Assembly (NCBI RefSeq): GCF_022844465.1
Contig: NZ_JALHLP010000006.1
Location: 162,011-226,010, forward strand
DNA: 64,000 bases
Origin: Bradyrhizobium sp.
Lineage (GTDB): Bacteria > Pseudomonadota > Alphaproteobacteria > Rhizobiales > Xanthobacteraceae
Direction: 5' to 3'
Of the stretch, positions 1 through 8,200 are shown in pieces. A program made the translations under genes and the position numbers. Within the stretch, counting starts at the first letter, position 1; each line of letters begins with the position of its first letter. The notes under the pieces were generated by a model. It was not told where the DNA came from, ran no database searches, and saw only the letters and a list, made by a program, of their open reading frames with translations.

Positions 1-1
1 A

Positions 2-226
2 CTTCTCAATTCTGGATGGCATTTAGTGATTGCGGCATCTGGAGGTGTTTCCTGGACGGTAACGACGAACGCTCAAGGAATATCGAGGCCCAACATCGTC
101 GGGGACGATATTATCGTCAACGAGCTATTCGACAGCGAATACGCGGTAACTGCTTATCGCCTCGGAGGGGGAGAGAAGGAAGTGTTGAGCGCCTGTCTAA
201 TTCGCCTGAAAGTTTCGAAGCCTTAG
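2..226 (+). CDS. C-terminal end of an unrecognised protein (5' end outside window)
   Basis: An open frame enters from the left edge of the window and runs about 74 codons to a TAG stop. The reading includes GVSWTVTTNAQGISRP and ends in LIRLKVSKP. The frame has no stop back to base 2, so the start lies outside the window. I do not recognise the family. The amino acid make-up is ordinary for a soluble protein, whereas the overlapping +1 frame is Arg-rich, which is typical of a shadow frame in GC-rich DNA. It sits just upstream of a radC remnant, so it may belong to an accessory region. Coding status is an inference from frame openness and composition only. Confidence 0.4.
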   Translation, partial: LLNSGWHLVIAASGGVSWTVTTNAQGISRPNIVGDDIIVNELFDSEYAVTAYRLGGGEKEVLSACLIRLKVSKP

Positions 227-497
227 AACAGATAGGGCTGTCTCTTTAAAAGCGGGTGCGGTGGTTTACCGCTAAAACCCACCGCAACCTCCGACTTCCG
301 AAATTGGCACTTTTCGGACATGCAGCTCATGGCAGAAAATGTCCGCTATCGAGTCCAAATCGGACTCTCGGAAATGATTTTCCGTGCCGAAAAATTATCT
401 AGCGGGACAGTGTATGACCAACTGGAATGATCACGAACAGTCACCACTTACCGCCCCCAGTGCACGTCCCCTATCGTTTTATTGAGACCGAATTATA

Positions 498-695
498 TTG
501 AGAGATCAGTCTGGTAGCTCGCAGGGTTTTCTCCTCCACAACCATCCCTCCGGCGATCCGACGCCCTCGCAGGCCGATATCCAGATGACCAAGGCGATCG
601 TCGACATCGCCACCCCGCTCGGCATTTCCGTGCACGACCACATCATCGTCGGCAAGAACGGGCATGCTAGCCTGAAGGGGATGCGGCTGATCTAG
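498..695 (+). pseudogene. radC: radC remnant (C-terminal JAB/MPN part only)
   Basis: About 60 residues match the C-terminal end of RadC-type proteins. The JAMM metal motif [14 protein letters not shown] is intact, followed by the typical [29 protein letters not shown] tail in the same frame (quoted here only as landmarks: HDHIIVG and the terminal MRLI). RadC proteins are normally around 220 residues with an N-terminal helix-hairpin-helix part. Nothing of that part is visible upstream in any frame, and the only possible start is a TTG with no good ribosome site. I therefore call it a truncated remnant. RadC-like genes often travel with mobile elements, and the sequence at 227-497 holds no gene I can support. 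Confidence 0.75.
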
Positions 696-722
696 ACGCG
701 TCGCACCTTCCGGCAACCCTAC

Positions 723-1418
723 TTACTGTCCCCGGACCATGATCAGGGGATCGGCGCTGTCGGGCACCCGCCGCCATTGCGCGTTGTCGTCGGCCTCGAA
801 TTGCCAGGACTGGCCGGCATCCGACATCAGGATGATCTGCCCGCGCTCAAGCCGCCATTGCGTGGGCGCGAAGGCGGCGACCGCGGGATCGCATTTCGGC
901 TTCAGGAACACCTGGAAATTATCGCCTGTCGCCTCGGTGTTGGTCAGCGTCAGGCCGCAGATCGGCCGGCCATTGCCGCGAACCATCGACCAGTCGCCGA
1001 TCATCTGGTCCATCGACTTGGCGAGCGAGCGGGCGGCGGCGAGGTTCTGCAGGATGTAGACGCCCTCGCCGGTCCGCAAGCCCTCGAAAATCCCGCTTTC
1101 GACTTCGGTGAAGTCGATCACCGGCTGCCCGGCCGCGTCCTGCAGCCGCACGATGTCCAGCCCCTTGACGTTCCAGGCCATGATATCCTTTGTGAACGGC
1201 AGCGCCGCCGCGCAGCCTGGCTCGAGCTCGAGCCTGAGCCCTTGCGGGGTGGTGTCCGGCTTCAGCGTCACGACGCAGGTCTTGCTGCGCTCGGTGGTCG
1301 ACAGCTCCCACTGCCCGACCATTTCCTTTTTAAGGGTCGCGGCATCCTGCGCCGCCGGCGCAGGCGACGCACATGCAAGCAGCGCCAGCGCCGCTGTGCT
1401 CAAGCGTCCAGCCGGCAT
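723..1418 (-). CDS. Secreted protein with AprI/Inh protease-inhibitor-type domains
   Basis: The 231-residue product starts with a signal peptide (hydrophobic residues 8-22, cleavage likely after APA). It seems to hold two copies of an AprI/Inh-like beta-barrel domain. The first runs from about residue 30 (MVGQWELSTTERSKTCVVTL) and the second from about 138 (QMIGDWSMVRGNGRPICGLTL). Each shows the family's xGxW start and conserved Cys and Trp. In Gram-negative bacteria Inh proteins inhibit secreted serralysin metalloproteases in the periplasm. Here no protease gene is near, so the domain may do something else. The ATG shares its A with the TGA of the upstream dehydrogenase gene, so it is the last gene of the operon. 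Confidence 0.7.
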   Translation of the reverse strand: MPAGRLSTAALALLACASPAPAAQDAATLKKEMVGQWELSTTERSKTCVVTLKPDTTPQGLRLELEPGCAAALPFTKDIMAWNVKGLDIVRLQDAAGQPVIDFTEVESGIFEGLRTGEGVYILQNLAAARSLAKSMDQMIGDWSMVRGNGRPICGLTLTNTEATGDNFQVFLKPKCDPAVAAFAPTQWRLERGQIILMSDAGQSWQFEADDNAQWRRVPDSADPLIMVRGQ

Positions 1419-2407
1419 CAGCGCCCCTTCACCGGGGTCTCCGGCACCGGCGTCAAGGGCGCCTTGCCGGCAAACCAGTTTTTCAGATTGGCGACGACGA
1501 GCTGGTCCATGGCGTTGCGCGTTACCACCGAAGCCGAGCCGATATGTGGCAACAGCACGACATTCTGCATGGCCTTCAGTTCATCCGGCACGTTCGGCTC
1601 ATTGGCGAACACGTCGAGCCCGGCCGCGAGAATGGTGCCGGACTGCAGCGCCGCCACCAGCGCCGGCTCGTCGACCACCGAGCCGCGCGCCACATTGATC
1701 AGCACGCCGCGCGGTCCGAGCGCCTTCAAGACGTCGGCGTTGATCATCTTCGCGGTGGCGGCGCCGCCCGGCACGATGACGACAAGTGTGTCCACCGCCT
1801 CGGCCATCTCCATCAGGTTGCCATAGTGCTGGTACTTTACGGCCGGCGACGGGTTGCGCGAATGGTAGGACACGGGAACGCGGGACGCCTCCAGCCGGCG
1901 TCCGATCGCCTGCCCGATCCGGCCCATGCCGACGATCCCGATCTTGCGGTCGCGCAGCGAGCCCGCGCTCAGCGGATAGTTTTGTGTCTGCCACATGCCC
2001 GAGCGCAGGAAGCGGTCGGCCTTGACGAATTCGCGTAAGGTCGCGATCAGGAGGCCCATCGCGACGTCGGCGACCTCCTCGGTCAGTACGTCCGGCGTGT
2101 TGGTGACGACGATACCGTGCTCGCGCGCATAGGCGGAATCGACGTGGTCGTAGCCGACGCCAAAGCTCGCGACGATTTCGAGCTTCGGAAAGTGCGCCAG
2201 CGCCTTCCTGTCGGCCGGCACCGTGTGATAGGTCACCGCCATGCCGCGGGTTTTCGCCAGCACGTCGGGCGTCAGGCGCTCGAGGTCGGCGCGGCCTTCC
2301 GCCATATGCAGGACGAACCGGTCCGAGAAACCGTTCGCGATGATCGGCCGGATCGGCCCATAGACCAGGAGATCGACCTTCTCGGACGAAGCATTCGCTG
2401 CAGCCAT
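1418..2407 (-). CDS. D-isomer specific 2-hydroxyacid dehydrogenase (NAD(P)-binding)
   Basis: The 329-residue protein is of normal length for the D-2-hydroxyacid dehydrogenase family, which reduces 2-ketoacids such as glyoxylate or hydroxypyruvate. Visible features are an N-terminal substrate-binding part, the Rossmann motif GMGRIGQAIG, the NAD-site segment NVARGSVVDEPALVAAL with its Arg, a Glu in ANEPNVP and the catalytic His in LLPHIGSAS near the C-terminus. The start is set by an ATG that shares its A with the TGA of the permease gene. The longer upstream reading of this frame is only antisense to the permease. The operon position suggests that it processes the transported compound or a product of it. 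The exact substrate cannot be told. Confidence 0.85.
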   Translation of the reverse strand: MAAANASSEKVDLLVYGPIRPIIANGFSDRFVLHMAEGRADLERLTPDVLAKTRGMAVTYHTVPADRKALAHFPKLEIVASFGVGYDHVDSAYAREHGIVVTNTPDVLTEEVADVAMGLLIATLREFVKADRFLRSGMWQTQNYPLSAGSLRDRKIGIVGMGRIGQAIGRRLEASRVPVSYHSRNPSPAVKYQHYGNLMEMAEAVDTLVVIVPGGAATAKMINADVLKALGPRGVLINVARGSVVDEPALVAALQSGTILAAGLDVFANEPNVPDELKAMQNVVLLPHIGSASVVTRNAMDQLVVANLKNWFAGKAPLTPVPETPVKGR

Positions 2408-3195
2408 CAATTTTCCCTTCCAAGCGCGCTTTCGTGCCAGCGCCGTAGTACCAGATGCGAAACTAGCGCCAGCAGCCCATGGATGACAATCCCGGCGACG
2501 GACAGCAGCAACAGCGCCGCGAACATGCGGGGAATGTTGAGCCGATAGCCTGACTCGGCGATGCGAAAGGCGAGCCCGGAACCGGCCCCGGCGGCGCCCG
2601 CGGCGATTTCGGCGACCACCGCCCCGATCAATGCCAGGCCGCCCGCGATCCGCAGTCCACCCAGGATATAGGGCAGCGCGGCCGGCAATTTCAGGTACCG
2701 CAGCGTCTGCAGCCGCGACGCGCCATAGAGCTGGAACAGGCCGGAAAGATTGCGATCGACCGAATTCAGCCCGAGCGTAGTGTTGGACAAGACCGGAAAG
2801 AAAGCGACGATCCAGGCGCAGACGATCACCGCGACCTGCTGCGGCAGATAGATCAGCAACAGCGGCGCGATCGCGATCACCGGCGTGACCTGCAGGATCA
2901 CCGCATAGGGAAACAACGAATATTCCAGCCATCTGGACTGGTTGAACATCAGCGCCAGCGCGACGCCGCCGACGGCCGCGGCGATGAAGCCCTGCAGCGT
3001 GGTGAGCAGGGTGACGCCCAGGGATTCCGACAGCACCGGCCAGTCGCTGGCGAGCGTCTGCAACACGGCCAACGGGCTCGGCAGCACGTAAGGTGGGATG
3101 TCGTTGACGCGCACCGCGAACTCCCACAGCGCCAGGCCCGCCGCGAGCACGGCGACGGGAAGCAGCCAGCGGCCGACATTCTGGAAGGCGTTCAT
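2407..3195 (-). CDS. ABC transporter permease (SsuC/TauC/ThiX-like)
   Basis: The 262-residue integral membrane protein has about six hydrophobic segments (first at residues 9-26, last near the C-terminus LLSVAGIVIHGLLALVSHLV). It carries the EAA-type loop around YGASRLQTLRYLKLPAALPYILGGLRI, where it contacts the ATPase. This is the family that imports taurine, alkanesulfonates, nitrate or thiamine pyrimidines. The ATG overlaps the TGA of the ATPase gene by four bases and its own TGA overlaps the dehydrogenase start, so translation is probably coupled. Together with the neighbouring ATPase and binding protein it makes a complete importer. Confidence 0.9.
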   Translation of the reverse strand: MNAFQNVGRWLLPVAVLAAGLALWEFAVRVNDIPPYVLPSPLAVLQTLASDWPVLSESLGVTLLTTLQGFIAAAVGGVALALMFNQSRWLEYSLFPYAVILQVTPVIAIAPLLLIYLPQQVAVIVCAWIVAFFPVLSNTTLGLNSVDRNLSGLFQLYGASRLQTLRYLKLPAALPYILGGLRIAGGLALIGAVVAEIAAGAAGAGSGLAFRIAESGYRLNIPRMFAALLLLSVAGIVIHGLLALVSHLVLRRWHESALGREN

Positions 3196-4004
3196 GCGGC
3201 GGGTTGCCCGGAATAGGACGGCGTCAGCGCGGCGGAGACCTCGCGGCAATGGGCGGCGTATTCCGCGGAGGTGCGAAACGCCTCGCCACGCGGCTCTGAC
3301 GTGGTGATGCGGAATTCGCGGCTGATGCGCCCCGGTCGCGCCGTCATCACGATCACCCGTTGCGACAGATAGACCGATTCGAACACCGAATGGGTGACGA
3401 AGATGACGGTCTTGTTCAGCGTGCGCCACAGCGCCAGCAGGTCGTTGTTGAGGCGGAACCGGGTGATCTCGTCGAGCGCCGCAAACGGCTCGTCCATCAG
3501 CAGGATATCGGGGTCGGTGACCAGCGCCCGCGCCAGCGAGACCCGCATCTTCATGCCGCCGGACAGTTCGCGCGGAAACGCATCGGCGAATTCGGAAAGA
3601 CCGACCTGCGCCAGCGCGTCGCCGACCTGCCGGCCCGCCTCGGCCGCGGGCAAATCTGCAAGCTTCAGCGGCAGCCGGACATTGTCGCGCACGCTCGCCC
3701 ACGGCATCAGCGTGGGTTCCTGAAACACAAAGCCGATCGAACGCCGTCCCTCCGCTTCGCTGGCATGGCGGGAGACGTTGACGGTGCCTGAACTCGGCGC
3801 GCCGAGCCCCGCGATCAGCCGCAGCGCGGTCGATTTGCCGCAGCCGGATGGGCCGAGCAGGGACACGAACTCGCCCCTGGCGACGTCGAGATCGAGCGGC
3901 CCGAGCGCGGCCACGCCGTTGTCATAGACCTTGGTGGCGCCGCGCAGCTGGACGGCCAAAGCCTCGGCGCGTCGATCCCCGCTGGATGATGCAGGCCCGG
4001 CCAT
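3192..4004 (-). CDS. ABC transporter ATP-binding protein (SsuB/TauB/ThiZ-like)
   Basis: The 270-residue nucleotide-binding subunit shows a Walker A GPSGCGKST (residues 51-59), a Q-loop in FVFQEPTLMPW, the signature LSGGMKMR, a Walker B ILLMDEPFAALD and the switch His in FVTHSV. These mark it as an import-type ATPase of the taurine/sulfonate/nitrate/pyrimidine group. It lies between the binding-protein gene, six bases upstream, and the permease gene, which it overlaps by ATGA. The ATG at 4004 is the first in frame after the binding-protein stop. Confidence 0.92.
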   Translation of the reverse strand: MAGPASSSGDRRAEALAVQLRGATKVYDNGVAALGPLDLDVARGEFVSLLGPSGCGKSTALRLIAGLGAPSSGTVNVSRHASEAEGRRSIGFVFQEPTLMPWASVRDNVRLPLKLADLPAAEAGRQVGDALAQVGLSEFADAFPRELSGGMKMRVSLARALVTDPDILLMDEPFAALDEITRFRLNNDLLALWRTLNKTVIFVTHSVFESVYLSQRVIVMTARPGRISREFRITTSEPRGEAFRTSAEYAAHCREVSAALTPSYSGQPAA

Positions 4005-4010
4005 GCCCGA

Positions 4011-5030
4011 TCAGTTCTTCGGCCGGCGGTCGAGACCGACGCCTTTGTTGGTGAAGCGAAGCGTGTACGCCTGGCGGTAGTCGATATCGCGGCGGACCAC
4101 GCCGGCCCGCACCATCTTGTCGAAGAAGCTCGCCACCCGCGCGTCGCTCATCGCGCCGATGCCATCGCGCACCGTGTCGCCGGAATCGACGATGCCGTAC
4201 TCCTTCATCTTGCCGACGGAGTAGGCGAGCAGTTCATCGGTCATTTCCGGGTTGAACTTCTTGATCATGGCGTTGCCCGCCGAATTGTCGCCGTAGAGGT
4301 AGCTGTACCAGCCGATGACGGAGGCATCGACGAAGCGCTGGACAAAATCGGGCTTGTTCTCCGCGACGTCCCGGCGGGTTTCGATCAGCGTCGAATAGGC
4401 GTTGAACCCATGATCGGCCAGCAGGATCACGCCGGGCTTGAAACCCGCCGCCTTCTGCACGGCGTAGGGCTCGGAAGTGACGTAACCCTGCATCGCGCTC
4501 TGCTTGTTGACGATGAAGGGCTGGGAATTGAAGGTGTAGGGCTTGACCTTGCTCTCGCTGAAACCGTATTCGGATTTCAGCCACTGGAAATAGCTCGCGA
4601 CCCCTTCCTTGGAGACGAACAGCGTCAGCGGCTTGAGATCCTCGAGCTTGGTGATCTTGGCTTCAGGATGGGTCAGGAAAACCTGCGGATCCTTCTGGAA
4701 GATGGCGGCGACGGCGACCAGCGGCACCTTGTTGGCGGCGGCGTCGAACGATTGCAGGGTGTTGGCGCTCATGAAGAAGTCGAGCTTGCCGGCGATCAGC
4801 AGCATGCGGTTGTTGGCGTTGGGCCCACCCGGCACGATGGTGACGTCGAGGCCGTATTTCCGATAGGTGCCGTCGGCGACCGCCTGGAAGAAGCCGCCGT
4901 GCTCGGCCTGTGCGACCCAGTTGGTTCCGAACGATATCTTGTCGAGCGTCTGGGCCCGCGCGCCCGGGGGCAACGCCGCCAACGCCAAGAGACCGGCGGC
5001 TAACGCTCGCGGCAAGAAAGCCGGGTTCAT
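4011..5030 (-). CDS. ABC transporter periplasmic substrate-binding protein (NMT1/ThiY-like)
   Basis: The 339-residue protein has a signal peptide (hydrophobic run LAAGLLALAALPPGARA, cleavage after ARA) and the NMT1/ThiY/SsuA-type fold. Landmarks are KISFGTNWVAQAEHGGFFQA, GLDVTIVPGGPNANN and KLDFFMSANT. I place the start at the ATG of MNPAFLP because a GGAG lies six bases upstream of it; the TTG five codons earlier has no such site. NMT1-like proteins bind thiamine pyrimidines, formylaminopyrimidines, sulfonates or related small molecules. The nearby creatininase-family hydrolase suggests a cyclic amide or a pyrimidine/hydantoin-like ligand, but this is only an inference. The gene leads a five-gene operon. 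Confidence 0.87.
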   Translation of the reverse strand: MNPAFLPRALAAGLLALAALPPGARAQTLDKISFGTNWVAQAEHGGFFQAVADGTYRKYGLDVTIVPGGPNANNRMLLIAGKLDFFMSANTLQSFDAAANKVPLVAVAAIFQKDPQVFLTHPEAKITKLEDLKPLTLFVSKEGVASYFQWLKSEYGFSESKVKPYTFNSQPFIVNKQSAMQGYVTSEPYAVQKAAGFKPGVILLADHGFNAYSTLIETRRDVAENKPDFVQRFVDASVIGWYSYLYGDNSAGNAMIKKFNPEMTDELLAYSVGKMKEYGIVDSGDTVRDGIGAMSDARVASFFDKMVRAGVVRRDIDYRQAYTLRFTNKGVGLDRRPKN

Positions 5031-5162
5031 ATTGGACTCCGTCAATCGTTCTGGCCCATGATGGGAGGTAATGGACGCTGGCCGCGCCTCCGGGGGTTGA
5101 ATCGATTCCCGGAACGGCTGACAAACTACCCTGCAAATTCATCGAAAGAAACGCTTCGCTCG

Positions 5163-5987
5163 ATGGCCTCACCTGTTCCGCCCCGCGACTGGACCGATAT
5201 CCAATGGGCCGACATCACCGGCGCCACGCCCGCGCGCTGGATTGCGGTGCTGCCGCTGGCGGCCACCGAGCAGCATGGCCCGCATCTGCCGCTAGAAACC
5301 GACGTCCTGATCGGCGCGGCCTATCTGGCGAAGGTGCGCGAACTGCTGCCCCCCAATATCCCCGCCACCTTCCTGCCGCTGCAGCCGGTCGGCATTTCCA
5401 CCGAGCATATCGACTATCCCGGCACCCTGACGCTGCCGACCGACGTTGCGCTTCGGGAGTGGATGGCGATTGGCGAGAGCGTGGCGCAATCGGGGATCCG
5501 CAAGCTCGTGATGGTGACCAGCCATGGCGGCAACAGCGCGGCGATGTCGCTGGTCGCACAGGATTTGCGCGCGCATCACGGGCTGCTCGTGGTGACCGCA
5601 AGCTGGTCGCGCTTTGGCGTGCCGGATGGGTTGTTCTCCGCCGAGGAGTTGCGTCACGGTATCCATGGCGGCGCCGTCGAAACCTCGATCATGCTGGCGC
5701 GCTATCCGCACACGGTGCGCAGGGAAGCGATCGCCGATTTTCGTTCCGCCAGCATTGCGATGGAAAAGGAGTTTCGCTGGCTCTCCGCGCATCGGCCCGC
5801 GCCGTTCGCCTGGCAGGCGCAGGATCTGCATCCCAGCGGCGCTGTCGGCGACGCGACAAAAGCGTCCGCGGAAAACGGCGAGAAACTGCTCGATCACGGC
5901 GCGCGCGCGTTCTGCGAACTGCTTGCTGATGTCCACAAGTTCGACGTCAAGCGGCTGTTAACGGCGCCGAGGACGTCATCTAAGTAG
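5163..5987 (+). CDS. Creatininase-family amidohydrolase
   Basis: The 274-residue product belongs to the creatininase family, metal-dependent hydrolases of cyclic amides such as creatinine or of formamide intermediates (riboflavin and coenzyme F420-type pathways use relatives). The metal-binding segment PLAATEQHGPHLPLETD (Glu36, His38, Asp47) is intact, and so are VTSHGGN and the Glu-containing HGGAVETSIML. I chose the ATG at 5163 (MASPVPPRDW). A longer reading from 5058 runs through promoter-like sequence. The gene is divergent from the NMT1-like importer operon, and the 132-base gap probably holds both promoters. This suggests a joint role in taking up and opening a small cyclic N-compound. 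Confidence 0.85.
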   Translation: MASPVPPRDWTDIQWADITGATPARWIAVLPLAATEQHGPHLPLETDVLIGAAYLAKVRELLPPNIPATFLPLQPVGISTEHIDYPGTLTLPTDVALREWMAIGESVAQSGIRKLVMVTSHGGNSAAMSLVAQDLRAHHGLLVVTASWSRFGVPDGLFSAEELRHGIHGGAVETSIMLARYPHTVRREAIADFRSASIAMEKEFRWLSAHRPAPFAWQAQDLHPSGAVGDATKASAENGEKLLDHGARAFCELLADVHKFDVKRLLTAPRTSSK

Positions 5988-6126
5988 CTGCATTATATAC
6001 ATATTCCTTGGATTCCTGCGCCGACGTCAGGTTTTCGAACCGGAATCGGGACGCCGCATCACCCCGTGCCGCACCTTGGGCGGGTCTTTTTTTGTTTTTT
6101 CCGGCGCCACGGCACACGTCACCTAC

Positions 6127-6155
6127 TTGCGAATTATTCGCAATAAGGCTAAAGT
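6127..6155 (+). promoter_or_regulatory. Promoter with perfect Fur/Irr/Mur-like palindrome before the porin gene
   Basis: A perfect 7-3-7 inverted repeat TTGCGAATTATTCGCAA occupies 6127-6143. Its left arm supplies a -35-like TTGCGA. A -10-like TAAAGT follows at 6150-6155 with exactly 17 bases between, and the porin ATG is 27 bases further on. The palindrome has the geometry of operators bound by Fur-superfamily metal regulators (GAATnATTC core; the rhizobial Irr box is also 7-3-7). A repressor bound here would cover the -35. The site is seen; the regulator is inferred. Confidence 0.55.
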
Positions 6156-6181
6156 TGCTTCGTACTGGAAACTTCCGCACG

Positions 6182-8167
6182 ATGAACCACCGATCTCTGG
6201 CACATGCGTTGGCAGGCGTGGCGCTTGGCGTCCTGGCGCCCGGCGGCCCGGCCGCGGCGGTTGATCTCCCGCTCAAGGCGACCCGGCTTCATCCGGCGTT
6301 CGACTGGAGTGGTTTCTACATCGGCGGGCATGCCGGCTACCACCGCGGCTCGTCCCGCGCGACCCTTGCCGACCCCGCCATCAGCACCACCAACAGTATC
6401 GTCAGCGGCGTGATCGGCGGCGTGCAGGCCGGATACAATCATCGCCTGTCCTCGGGAGTCCTGTTCGGCGTCGAAGCTGATCTTTCCTTTCCGAACTATC
6501 TGCCGACCAATCATGTCGTCTCCGGTTTTGCGACCGCGCGCTCGACCGCCGAGGAGCGATGGGACTATGTCGGCACCGCACGCGGGCGGGTCGGCTATGC
6601 CAGCGGGCGGTGGCTTGCTTACGCCACCGGGGGATTCGCCTGGGCCGGCGAACGCTTCCTGAATACCCCCGCCGCCGTCGACGTCGAGGAAAAGCACATC
6701 GGCATACGAACGGGCTGGGCAGCCGGCGCCGGGCTGGAATACGCCTTCGCGCCGCACTGGAGCGTGCGGCTCGAATATCTCCACGCCCGGTTCGGAAAAG
6801 CCGACGTCCGGTTTCCATCAGGAACGCAATTCAGTTCGACGCTCGACTTCCAGTCCCTGCGCCTCGGCCTCAATCGCAAGGTCGACTGGCCGGGATCGAA
6901 AAACGGGACACCGACGAGCGACCTGACCGATCCTGAATCCGACCGCTGGGAAATTCATGGCCAGACCACCTATCTGGGCCAGGGCTATCCGGCGTTCCGC
7001 GCGCCCTATACCGGCCCCAACAGCCTGACGCCAGCGCGACAGGCGCAGGCCACCTGGAGCAACAGCCTTTATCTGAACGCCCGACTCTGGGAAGGTGGTG
7101 AGATCTACTACAACCCCGAACTGCTGCAGGGGTTCGGCTTGAGCGACACCGTGGGCATCGCCGGATTCACAAGCGGCGAGGCGCAGAAGTCGAACTTCCC
7201 CTACCCGCATTACAACACCTCGCGGCTGTTCGTGCGCCAGACTTTCGGGCTTGGCGGCGAGCAGGAGCAGCTTGCCAGCGCCCAGCAACAGCTCGCGAAC
7301 AAGGTCGACGTCAACAGGCTGACGCTGCAGGCCGGGAAATTCTCGGTCGGCGACGTCTTCGACGGCAATGCCTATGCCAAGGATACCCGAAAGGATTTCA
7401 TCAACTGGTCGATCTGGGCGCCCGGCGCATTCGATTACGCCGCCGACAAGCTCGGGCTGACCTACGGCATGACCGCCGAACTCAACGCGAAGCAATGGGC
7501 GCTGCGCGGCGGCTATTTCCTGATCGGCGCGGAATCGAACTCGAACAATTTCGACACGCTGGCGTTTCGCCGCGGCCAGTATGTGGCCGAGCTGGAGACG
7601 CGCTATTCGCTGCTTTCCCGACCGGGCAAGCTGCGCACCATCGCCTGGTTCAGCAACGCCAATTCGGGAAGCTATCGCGAGACCCTGGACAACCCGGCGC
7701 TCAATCTCGATATCTCCCTGACCCGAAGGGGCCGGATCAAATACGGCTACGTGGTCAATCTCGAGCAGGCGCTGACCGATGATATCGGCCTGTTCGGCCG
7801 CTGGAGCTGGAACAACGGCAAGACCGAGATCATGTCGTTTACCGATATCGACGCGTCACTGTCGCTCGGCGCCTCGATCAAGGGCGCCCGGTGGGGCCGC
7901 CCCGACGACGTCATCGGGCTCGGCGGCGCGATCAACGCCCTGTCGCGCGATCATCGGGATTTCATCGCCGCGGGCGGACTGGGCCCCTTGATCGGCGACG
8001 GCCGGCTCAACTACCGCAAGGAGCGCATCCTGGAAACCTATTACGCCTACGCGCTTTCCAGACATCTGACGCTCACAGCGGACTACCAGCTGATCACCAA
8101 CCCCGCCTACAACGCCGACCGGGGCCCGGTCCACGTCTTTTCCGGCCGCTTCCACGGCGAATTCTAG
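6182..8167 (+). CDS. Outer-membrane porin: Omp25-like barrel fused to OprB-like porin
   Basis: The 661-residue protein has a signal peptide (residues 1-28, cleavage after PAAA). An Omp25/Omp31-type beta-barrel follows to about residue 235 (FDWSGFYIGGHAGYHRG, GVIGGVQAGYN, FAPHWSVRLEYLHARFG). A second part from about 255 to the end looks like a carbohydrate-selective OprB-type porin (LQAGKFSVGDVFDGNAYAKD, AYALSRHLTLTADYQLI, C-terminal aromatic F). The start at 6182 is chosen because the signal peptide begins there; the longer upstream reading crosses the promoter. In Bradyrhizobium the Mur-regulated manganese channel MnoP is, as I recall, an OprB-annotated porin. With the metal-type operator upstream this gene may be similar. 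Sugar transport is the alternative. Confidence 0.8.
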   Translation: MNHRSLAHALAGVALGVLAPGGPAAAVDLPLKATRLHPAFDWSGFYIGGHAGYHRGSSRATLADPAISTTNSIVSGVIGGVQAGYNHRLSSGVLFGVEADLSFPNYLPTNHVVSGFATARSTAEERWDYVGTARGRVGYASGRWLAYATGGFAWAGERFLNTPAAVDVEEKHIGIRTGWAAGAGLEYAFAPHWSVRLEYLHARFGKADVRFPSGTQFSSTLDFQSLRLGLNRKVDWPGSKNGTPTSDLTDPESDRWEIHGQTTYLGQGYPAFRAPYTGPNSLTPARQAQATWSNSLYLNARLWEGGEIYYNPELLQGFGLSDTVGIAGFTSGEAQKSNFPYPHYNTSRLFVRQTFGLGGEQEQLASAQQQLANKVDVNRLTLQAGKFSVGDVFDGNAYAKDTRKDFINWSIWAPGAFDYAADKLGLTYGMTAELNAKQWALRGGYFLIGAESNSNNFDTLAFRRGQYVAELETRYSLLSRPGKLRTIAWFSNANSGSYRETLDNPALNLDISLTRRGRIKYGYVVNLEQALTDDIGLFGRWSWNNGKTEIMSFTDIDASLSLGASIKGARWGRPDDVIGLGGAINALSRDHRDFIAAGGLGPLIGDGRLNYRKERILETYYAYALSRHLTLTADYQLITNPAYNADRGPVHVFSGRFHGEF

Positions 8168-8200
8168 AGCATCTTCCAGCGAAAAGGCGCTCGCGCGACC

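Noticed and set aside
777..1826. Long plus-strand open frames across the Inh and dehydrogenase genes
   Set aside because: They are Arg/Ala/Gly-rich and antisense to genes with clear motifs, overlapping starts and stops; typical shadow frames of GC-rich coding DNA.
6008..6181. N-terminal extension of the porin from 6008
   Set aside because: It would translate through the promoter and operator palindrome; the signal peptide begins at 6182.
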